Shown here: positions 55,772 through 64,000 of the stretch, piece by piece
Position numbering within the stretch: position 1 is the stretch's first letter
Layout of the letters: each line of letters starts with the position of its first letter
Assembly: GCA_023525975.1 (NCBI GenBank)
Contig: CM042043.1
Location: 34,110,001 to 34,174,000, forward strand
DNA length: 64,000 nucleotides
Reading direction: 5' to 3'
Source: Smallanthus sonchifolius
Taxonomy: Eukaryota; Streptophyta; Magnoliopsida; Asterales; Asteraceae
The notes under the pieces: model-generated
What the model was told of the DNA's origin: nothing
Seen by the model: only the letters and a program-made list of their open reading frames with translations
The model's database searches: none
Position numbers and translations under genes: made by a program

Positions 55772-57025
55772 TCAAGATTCAAAGGTAAGAGACACAAAAC
55801 TCCTATCGGCACCGGTATCAAATAAAATGGATGCATAATGATTGTTTACGAGAAACGTACCGTTTATCACGTCGTTGTTTGCTTGAGCCTCATTAGCGTT
55901 TATTTTAAACGCTCGTCCTTGAGGACCACCTTGAAGATGAAGTTTTGGGCATCGGTCACGGAAATGGTTTGGGTCTCCACATTCGTAACATGCCCGACCA
56001 TTGAGAGGTGCCGGATAGATTGGACGGTTGGCTGGGGCAGCTTGATGGACGGGAGGACGGGTACGGCAAGTAGTGACCATGTGTCCATATCGTCCGCAGC
56101 TCGAACACAATCGGCATGGTAAGTTGGCAGGATGATGGTACTTGCAGGTCTGGCATTGGGGATTTGGGCCCAGATAAGGTTTCGGGTTTTGACCCAAAGG
56201 GGCCACTTGAATAGCAGGTACAGCGGGAGTTACGGCTGCGAAGTTTCGACCCTTTCGTTTCTTGTTGCGGTTAGAAGATTCGGGTTTTACATCTTTGACG
56301 GTCGCAAGAGTAGAGACAACCTTCTTGGAACCCTTTCTTGTTAAGGTTCCGGCTTTGACATGGTTGTCGGATAGTGTAGCGGATAGACGGATAGCAGCTT
56401 CAAGTGTAGGAGGATTGCTTCCTAACACAGCATCTTGAATTTGCATAGGCAGCCTGCCTATGTACTTTTCAATTTCACGAGCAAGGGGAGTGATCATATG
56501 AGGCACCAATAGGCTCAGCTCTTGAAATCGGGTGGTGTAAGCCAGATTATCCCCGCTGTCTTGGGCAAGATCCCAAAACTCAGTCTCGAGCTTCCTCATT
56601 TCATTTCGAGGACAGAATTCATCAGTCATGGCTTTCTTCAGATCATTCCATGATAAAGATGTAGCAACCTCAACACCACGAGTGCGTTTCTCACCATTCC
56701 ACCAGGTGAGGGCTCTCTTTTGAAGTACACTTGTGGCATAGCGAACCCGAAGATTATCGGGACAGTCACTGTTTAGGAATGTGCTTTCCATGCTTTCAAA
56801 CCATTGCAGTAGGCCGGTAGCACCTTCAGTCCCGAAGAATTTTGTAGGATTGCACGAGTTAAAGTGCTTAAACGTGCATTGAGGCGGGTTGGTACCACCA
56901 TTTCCTTGGATGTTGTGAGACCCGTCACTGTTGTTATTGGCTTGGGTCATTTGCCCCACCAGCTGGGCAAGGAGAGTAGCAAGATCCGGGTTGGAAGTGC
57001 TAGAGTTTGCACGTCGAGGAGGCAT
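55772..57025 (-). CDS. gag: gag and start of protease, gypsy element
   Basis: 417 codons from the ATG at 57025-57023 (MPPRRANSS). The retrotrans-gag domain spans residues about 60-220 (FNSCNPTKFFGTEGATGLLQ, ALTWWNGEKRTRG). A lysine-rich linker and two zinc knuckles follow (CSSCGRYGHMVTTC; CYECGDPNHFRDRC), then the retropepsin active site ILFDTGADRSFVS near residue 405. It forms the virus-like particle and starts the protease. An in-frame TGA at 55774-55772 ends it just after the active site; the next segment continues in the same frame. Confidence 0.9.
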   Translation of the reverse strand: MPPRRANSSTSNPDLATLLAQLVGQMTQANNNSDGSHNIQGNGGTNPPQCTFKHFNSCNPTKFFGTEGATGLLQWFESMESTFLNSDCPDNLRVRYATSVLQKRALTWWNGEKRTRGVEVATSLSWNDLKKAMTDEFCPRNEMRKLETEFWDLAQDSGDNLAYTTRFQELSLLVPHMITPLAREIEKYIGRLPMQIQDAVLGSNPPTLEAAIRLSATLSDNHVKAGTLTRKGSKKVVSTLATVKDVKPESSNRNKKRKGRNFAAVTPAVPAIQVAPLGQNPKPYLGPNPQCQTCKYHHPANLPCRLCSSCGRYGHMVTTCRTRPPVHQAAPANRPIYPAPLNGRACYECGDPNHFRDRCPKLHLQGGPQGRAFKINANEAQANNDVINGTFLVNNHYASILFDTGADRSFVSLTFES

Positions 57026-57029
57026 TCTA

Positions 57030-57903
57030 ACACCATAAGAAAAGACAATGATATTTTAGATAAGATGGATATATATGAGTTATAGTGGGAAATAATGTAA
57101 GCAGAAAAGCGGGATTCATCATGACGCGTGCCAGTGCATGTGTATTTATTCAAAGTTGATGGGGGAAACTAAGCCATCTATTCCGGATAGAACATGATGT
57201 TATAGATCATTATTCGCGTAATAGGAATTGTCGGGACTTTCATGCACTACAAATCGTTATTACGTTTGCACCCGTAATAATGATTTGCTTTGCATGTTCG
57301 TCTAGTTCTAATGTCCCCAAATTTTGAGTTTAAGTTCGGATCGTATCCTTGCGAATACATTGACTTATCAACGTTAAATAATTCCTCAAAACTTTCAAGG
57401 AGACATGCTTTAGCCTATAGGTAAACACTCACTTCAGGAATTCCCAGGAAAGCATACGGGTCCGTTTATTTGGATTTATACAAAATGCTTTCCTAGACAG
57501 AAAACCCAATGTACAGGTGTCACCCTTCCAGATTGCACGTGTCCTTTACTGGTTTCAAGAAATTAAGTCGTTGATGAGATTTTTAAGATTTTAATAGACT
57601 TGAGAGTCTATGAGTATAAAATGTGTAGGAATATTACAATTAATATGGATTAGAAAAGAGTATGGATAAGGATGGGTAGTGTATTTGTTTGCATAAGTTT
57701 GTTTGTCAAATGTGTATGTAAAGTATGTATCATGTATTTAAGCCTTGTATGTATAAGTCACATGTACCAGACTTGGGAAAATTCAAATAATACCTAACTA
57801 CAAATAATTCACATAACAATTAATCATTTAGCACAAAACACATAAAAGGGAGTCCTAGGGTTATAGTCTAGGTCATTGTGTCTAATAACCTAATTCCCTA
57901 TAA
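57030..57903 (-). other. Untranslated leader of the gypsy element
   Basis: About 870 bp between the primer site and the gag ATG with no open frame of note. Confidence 0.7.
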
Positions 57904-57920
57904 CCATGGCTCTGATACCA
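57904..57920 (-). other. Primer-binding site of the gypsy element
   Basis: Minus strand TGGTATCAGAGCCATGG, complementary to initiator tRNA-Met, three bases inside the LTR. Confidence 0.9.
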
Positions 57921-57923
57921 ATC

Positions 57924-60413
57924 TGTCACACCCCGACCGATGGCGGAATCATCGAGGCCGACAATAGAATGATTGTTCAAAAGCACATGATAACTAAAAT
58001 GTTGCATAATTCATTAATTAAATTTAAAGAAAACAAAGATCCAAATACAATACATTTCAAATAACCTAGTCTAGTTCAAAATATTGATTTATTTAACTAG
58101 GTCCATAGTTCTTAAGTGGATGAATCTTCGGCAAACAATCACATATCCAAACCTGAAACATTATTTAAATCAAGTATCAACTAAAAAGTTGGTGAGTACA
58201 TAGGTTTTGTAGTTCCGATAAGTAGTAGATAAAAACGTTTTGCAACTCATTGTTTATCTTGTTAAACATAGTATATATATGGTGTATCATTTATCTAATC
58301 ACAATTCAAACCTTGATTGACGCGCTTGAACATAGCACAACAGCTAAGTCCGGTATGTTTGAATATAGTTACCCACTATATCCGGTATGTTTGAATATAA
58401 CACGCGGCTATATCCGAGTATGCAGTAATAAACACCCTAACCGGGTGGGCTGGTCAGGCACAATAGATCTATTAATATTACTGTTGGTTTCTTGTGTTTA
58501 AAGTAAATGTATGTACACCCAAGATAATAAGCATATAGTCCACATGTATAACACGTATAAACAAAGTGAGTAGAATATATAATGTTTCACCCCAAAATGC
58601 GTAAAAATGTAAAATGGGGGCTATGTAACTCACCTGGCTAGCGGATGTTTTTAATCCACGAGGGTAGGTGATACGGATGTTGAAACCTAAGCACGATGGA
58701 ACCCTATGTGGATAGATAAGTATTATTGTACGTTTTATATGTATGTGCGTATTCGTATTTAAATGTGTATAGGTTTTATAATAATATTTCCTTAATATTT
58801 ATTTGTATAAAATATGGTAGAAAAATGATAATGATTTTGTAAACTTTAACTTATAAAAATATATATTGTTAAAATATTACATTTTTAAATAAGTAGTTAT
58901 TATATATTTATAAAAGTTTCTATTTATTTATTTATATTATCATTATTATATGTATTTTTTGTAAGTTAAAACTATTTTAACAATTTTATAAAAATATAGT
59001 GTTTACTATTTTATAAAAATTTGGGTGGGTTAAATATGTATAAAAATTTGCTTAATCGCTTTTAAAATAAACGAACGAGTAAGCCGACTCGTTTTAGTTT
59101 TTATTGTATAAAAAGAATATTAAAATAAGTTAAAATAAAAACAGAAAAAAAAAGTTTGGGCCGAAGGCCAACCGGGATCGAACCCGCGACCTCAGGATCA
59201 AACACATACACGCATAACCAGCCGGGCTACTGCCCATCGCTGGTTATGTGTGTACCCGTTAATTTAAATACACAAGTGGGACGTTGGTCGCTGGTCCTCG
59301 GCAACCGGCAAACCGTGTCCGAGGACACTGGTTTGCCCGGTAACTCATGGGCGATGGTCGTGATTTTGATTGGGGTAGTTTGATAAGCGATAACATAAGG
59401 TAAAGGAACCAAATTGAGGCTCGAACCTGGTCGCGAAGGGTCTGGTCGGCAGAAGCTTAAATCCGAAAATGTCAAGAATGGGGATCGAGCTTCTGGATGG
59501 AATTAGCCTCTAAAACCTTGGTCACAGCTTCACTCAGAGACGACGAATGTAATGGTGTCTTCAATTTGAAGTGAGAGTGGGTGGAAGGTCCGAAGATGGC
59601 TATTTATAGCCGAGCTCAAACCTTATGACCAAACGTGAAATTGAGTATGTCCAGACATTCGTCTGGACGAGACGACGCTAACGAGCTATCAAGCATGCGT
59701 GGAGGTTGACTGTCGGGCTCGAATTCGTGGCGTGGGTTCTCGGCCACCAACAGGATCAGACGATCCGTATGTTGGGGAGACCAATTGGTAGGGGGCTTTT
59801 GCTCGCGTGGGAACGACGAGTTCAGGGATGCCTTTAGCGGCTGTCGAGGTGCAGGGAACAGGCTTGTCGGGTTGCTCGCCGGAAACTGGCTTGGACCGCC
59901 GGACAAACGTAGGGGTGACCGGAAAGTCGATTTGCAATTTGGCAGTTTCAATCCCTGTAGTTTGATTTTGTTTTAATTCGACCCCTGAGATAATTACGGA
60001 TGAATCCTTGTAGTTTGATTTGTACAGAAATAGTCCCTCAACAGATTTTATCTTAAAACCTTCTAGTTTGAAAATTTTCAAAACAACCCCTCAATTTTTA
60101 TAAAAATAAATTTCTTTTAATTTCTTTTAATTTCAAATATATTTTATAAACTTATTTTATTATTATTATTATAAATAATTTTTATAAAAGTTATTTATCT
60201 TATTTAAATAGGTTATTTTATTAAATATGCAACCTTTAAATTTAAAATTTTATATAAGTTTTAAAACTTATAAATTTTAATTAATTTAAATCCGTAAAAT
60301 GAAAATACCTATTTGTATAAAACTAAATAAAACACTCGTATTTTATTTAATTTGAGAATGATTACACGATAATTATATTACAAGTGCGCGAATGAAAAAT
60401 CCGAAACGTCACA
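57924..60413 (-). repeat. 5' LTR of the gypsy element
   Basis: 2490 bp, matching 50038-52522 with small indels (an extra block near 58785-58800 and 59020-59040, and a missing GATAGCGAGCTCGAGCA near 59585). TATA box on the minus strand at 59609-59601. Confidence 0.93.
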
Positions 60414-61189
60414 ACAGAGCATCTTGATAATGATTTTGATAAAAAATTATAATCTCATAATTTTCTAAATGGACTTACATTATCAGGTTTGTGAAAACAT
60501 AAATTAGTTTTAAATGTCGGTGTTTCAGTTATGCTATTAATAAATATTGATGAAAAAATGATTTAGGTAATGTAACAAGTATCTAGTTCAAATCACAAGG
60601 TAATCATGATATAGAAACGAATATTATATTTTGAAACAATATTGATCATCATAATTTTATCCCTATAATTGTGTTAACATATTCAGATAAAAGAATTTCA
60701 TCAAAACTTTAAAGAAAAAATATACAATTGTTGTATTTTTGCAAAGACCATGAATAAAAGTTTAAAACAATCACTTTCAAATGTTGGCTTGTATTGAAAG
60801 ATCCAATGTTTATTCATGATTAGTTGTATGTTGCATTATCAAGAGTTAAAATAGAGATAGACTCAAACTATTAATCTTTAGTAAAAATGGAAAAATTACC
60901 AATACCACGTCAAATATTACATGGAATGAAATATTTTCAAATTTGTAAATAATCATTGTAAGGTTTCATTTGACATATAATTTAATGTATTGTAAAAAGT
61001 GCATAACTTATTAAATGAATTTTCATGTATTTTTTTGATTTTTTTAATTATTCTCATCCATATAATCTTAACATGTAATAAAATGAAAACTTTATAAATA
61101 CAATATCATATTGATATAAAAAAAAATTAAGATATTTATCAATATAATCTTAATATTTCACCCCGTGTAACAGACACGGTTAAAGCTAG

Positions 61190-62092
61190 TTACGAATAGA
61201 AAGGTAATATAATTAACTTTTGGTTAAGTCTTACATATTTTTTCAATAAAATTGTAAAGTAGATTGTACTATTTCCAAGACTTCGCTTGTAGTTTTATAA
61301 TGCAATAATATAGAAAACAAAAAAAATTTATTGTAACTAAATTTTTTGATATTTGATCGATTAAATATAAATAACTCAATAAAACATTTCCACACATTTA
61401 AACCTTATAAAACCATTAATATTTTTCATGTAAAGATATTTTAATCATTTTATAAATATTTAAAAGAAAATTAACGGTTATCCACTTTATATATTAAACA
61501 GTAGGTTATAAACTCATGTATTACATAGAGTTGTTTAATAGAAAAATAAAAGTACCTAAAAAAAAATAAAATAATGTGTAAAACAAAAAAATAAAATTCT
61601 TTGTTTCCCTAATTAAGTAATAATTATAATTCAAATTTTATATTATCTTTTTTGAAAAATAAAACAGCAACATAATTAAATTTTAAAATTCAAACTTACT
61701 TAAAATAAGAAAAAATAGAAAATTGGTGAGAAAAAATATGGTGATGACACGTTACATTTTTTTGGAATCGTTTATTAGAATAATGATGTTATGTTTTGGA
61801 ATAGCGGTGCATTTTTTAAAACTTAAATATCCAATATAAAATTTAAACATAAAACATAATAAAATTTGGGAAGTATATTAACATGGTCTCCCTGTCGTGT
61901 CAAAGTTATTGAAAGAAGTTTAATTAGGCAAGTTAGAGGTCTGATTTGCCCGCGGCTTTATAAAGTCAGCAAATAACTTGGATTGGATGTGGACAAAATT
62001 GTTACCCAAACACTAACCTTCATAGAACTTTCTTTGTTTACACTCATACACACGTACGAACATATATATTTAAGATCACACATTTTGAAAAT
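61190..62092. other. AT-rich spacer
   Basis: A decayed minus-strand Helitron-like hairpin (CTATGTAATACATGAG...CCTACT) may lie at 61530-61495. Otherwise nothing recognised. Confidence 0.4.
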
Positions 62093-62297
62093 CAGTCGCG
62101 GAACTTGAACCTTTGAGTAGGTGGGTCGGGATTTTTTTTTCCTACCAAGGGGCCGGAACAATAAAATTTTCGCCTGAGTACGTATAAACTAAAACTACTA
62201 AGCGAAAAATCGGCCGAATACGTATATATTAACACTTCTGAGCGAAAAATCTGTGGGGGGCCGGGGGCCCCCGGGCCCTAACTATATTCCGACCCTG
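62093..62297. mobile_element. Small hAT-like MITE
   Basis: 205 bp with weak inverted ends (CAGTCGCGGAACTT; complement of right end CAGGGTCGGAATAT) and flanks TTGAAAAT / TTTAAGAT matching at 6 of 8 bases. It contains a G/C-only tract GGGGGGCCGGGGGCCCCCGG near 62256. Confidence 0.45.
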
Positions 62298-64000
62298 TTT
62301 AAGATTAAATAAAAAAAATTAAATGATAGAATGGGTTTTAGACCATTAGATCGCTCTGATAGTTGATATCGATGTGACCGTACGATTATTAATAACCCAA
62401 AAGTTAAATATCTAAGAGCATTTACATCAGTTTCTTTATCTTTATATTTCTAATTTATCTAAAAACCATCTTTCATAAAAAAATTATTCATTTTTTTAAA
62501 ATCTTTCACATCTCATTACTTATCCTTATAATTTTAAAAAATGGTTAAGAAATTGGTATATTTATGATTTTAGTGTTTATTTTCTTATAATGTTAAGAAT
62601 AAATATAAGGTTTAAAGAAACTAATGTAAAACCCTTTTAACTTAAATCTTATTTTTTTTCTCTTATAATTTAATGATATGATATATATATACCAATCATG
62701 ATCTGAATGCTCTAACATAATAATATAATACAATATCTTTTCGTCTACGTGTCAGCTCAATAACAACTTTTGGACTAATTTTCCCGCCTAATCTAAACCC
62801 CATTATTTTGTGAATTTTATTTTCCCAAAAACAAAAACCAATTTTTTTAAGACCTGTCTAGCCATTTTAGGAGAAAACTATTAGGGGTTAGGTCAAAACG
62901 AAGAACTCCCAAAATAACTCACACAAAATTGAAACAACAAAACTGAAGATCTTTAATGCTGAGTAGTTGCCTTTGATACGTGAAATGGAAACAAAATCAA
63001 ATAAGGTCAAGAATCAACATGATCGTATCAATTATGAAGACACTTTCCTTCCCTACCATCTGCATATCAAGAAAACCGAAAAAATGGGTGTTTCCTTAAC
63101 GATGTTATCACATCTCCACTGTCGAACTCTGACCAAAACCAAGGCACCGTCTCCGTATGGAACGCAAATTCTTCATGTTAGATTTAAGGTTTTCTTAATT
63201 CTTACGTGTTTCGATGACTCTTGAAAGATTATTTTTGAAGTACTTGTGGTCATTGGATTGTTTAGTTGGCATGCTATTTCGCACGTTCAAAACGTTAAAA
63301 TACAGTTGATAGTTGTTTCTGTCCTAATCTAAAACCTTGAAGGTAATCAACCCAATCTTTGTCAAGTTATCAACTACATGACGAAAAGTTGTAGTAGTTA
63401 TGTTTGTTTAAATAGTTATTTTCTCTTCACTAAAAATCACTTCAACGCTAATACATATGGTTAGGTGTCTTTTAATAGTTGAACTATAATTGTCTTTATG
63501 AGAAATCATATACAAAAAAAATGTATTTTATCATATTTCTACGTGTTGATCCTAAAAAAAATATTATTATTTTTTCAAAAAGTGCTTAATTTTGGAAATC
63601 GTTTCAAGACCCATGATGAGCTGTCCTTGATCATTATATGGTATCCGATACTTATGTATTACGTATTCCTTAGAAACACAATTATCAATGCCGGTGGCCT
63701 TTGCCACCAACCAAAACCTACCCCTTACTTTGCTAAAGTGTCACAATTAACCCTTTAACCTTCTATAATGTTACTTTAACCTTTTCAAATTTCTAAAGTT
63801 ATTTGTCACCAAATAAAACTTACCCTCGGGTTTGTTAAACCGTCAAAACTAACCCATTCGATCTAAAGTTTAGACTACTCATGTACTATACAAAATCTGA
63901 TTTATCCTCAATAACTTTAGTTCGTTAATTTAAAATAATAATAATAATTTGTGACCGTGTTTAAATTTTTTTCTTGGTCTTCCGGTATAAATTTTGGTAA
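62298..64000. other. AT-rich region, no recognised gene
   Basis: An 85-codon frame (62967-63224, plus; start MPLIREMETKSNKVKNQHDR) has no family I recognise. From 63690 an imperfect direct repeat (CACCAAxxAAAACxTACCC) occurs twice, about 120 bp apart. No promoter or splice pattern supports a gene. Confidence 0.35.

Larger units (their letters stand above)
50038..60413 (-). mobile_element. Complete Ty3/gypsy chromovirus retrotransposon
   Basis: 10,376 bp, perfect 5-bp duplication ACAGA (50033-50037 and 60414-60418), two LTRs of about 2.49 kb, primer site, polypurine tract, and gag-protease-RT-RNase H-integrase-chromodomain-like order in one frame. RT before integrase marks Ty3/gypsy. The C-terminal chromodomain-like tail suggests the Tekay (Del) lineage. 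Only two in-frame stops break the 1485-codon frame (57025-52571). The LTRs differ by a few small indels and substitutions, so the insertion is relatively young. Confidence 0.95.
49221..61189 (+). mobile_element. Non-autonomous Helitron interrupted by a gypsy element
   Basis: The 5' end TCTCTTCTAATAAAAAAAC follows an A. The 3' end has hairpin CCCCGTGTAACAGACACGG and CTAG followed by T (61186-61190). Both halves align by eye with the Helitron at 29245-30645. Removing the gypsy element and one duplication copy leaves about 1.59 kb. It contains no genes of its own. Confidence 0.78.

Noticed and set aside
52583..57085. Plus-strand frames of 60-120 codons across the gypsy pol and gag
   Set aside because: They are antisense shadows of the long minus-strand polyprotein.
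62967..63224. 85-codon frame as a host gene
   Set aside because: No recognisable family, no splice or promoter pattern, surrounded by AT-rich sequence. Kept only as a note in the region entry.
1..64000. Bacterial-type systems (operons, CRISPR arrays, toxin-antitoxin or phage genes)
   Set aside because: Repeats here are transposon structures with LTRs, inverted ends and target duplications. No regularly spaced CRISPR repeats or prokaryotic gene layout was seen.

Overview
The window looks like a repeat-dense intergenic stretch of a flowering-plant chromosome. It is AT-rich, has no bacterial-style operons, and is filled with plant transposable elements: Ty1/copia, Ty3/gypsy chromovirus, hAT, MULE, Helitron, MITEs and a tRNA-derived SINE. 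The long Ty1/copia family with a coiled-coil gag and an extra downstream ORF resembles SIRE-type elements that I associate with Asteraceae. That host assignment is an inference, not proven. No intact host gene was recognised; one weak candidate transcription unit lies on the minus strand near 47.6-48.4 kb.

Layout: 1-5.2 kb holds a SIRE-like copia element (minus strand, cut by the window edge). At 5.6-6.4 kb is a hAT-type non-autonomous element and at 7.1-7.3 kb a hAT MITE. At 7.76-11.06 kb is a hAT element with a TTF-finger transposase (two lesions) and a perfect 8-bp duplication. From 12.5 to 16.6 kb there are short-palindrome arrays and three broken copia fragments. From 16.8 to 24.2 kb is a nest: hAT-like ends, a Helitron end, and a MULE remnant with subterminal repeat arrays split by a 4.68-kb deletion derivative of the same SIRE-like family (5-bp duplication CTTTA). 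At 24.7-26.7 kb are two MITEs and a copia LTR with its leader. At 28.3-30.6 kb are a MULE-type MITE and two Helitrons. At 30.9-34.0 kb is an old copia 3' end and another Helitron end.

34.1-46.9 kb is a decayed copia element (minus strand). Its integrase is split by a 1.95-kb solo LTR. Its gag head lies in four tandem copies of a 908-bp unit, and a 2.9-kb hAT element sits in the first unit. 46.9-48.8 kb holds possible host exons and a SINE. 49.2-61.2 kb is a Helitron split by a complete 10.4-kb Ty3/gypsy chromovirus (probably Tekay-like), with two long LTRs and a single gag-pol frame broken by only two nonsense codons. The rest to 64 kb is AT-rich with one small MITE-like element.

The elements do not work together as a pathway. 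The logic is stratigraphic: duplications, empty sites and interrupted frames give the order of insertion. The least ordinary structures are the 908-bp gag-head tandem array with its hAT insertion, the lysine/alanine-rich histone-tail-like segment in the SIRE-like gag, the hairpin-rich solo LTR, and the palindromic motif arrays that flank the MULE remnant.
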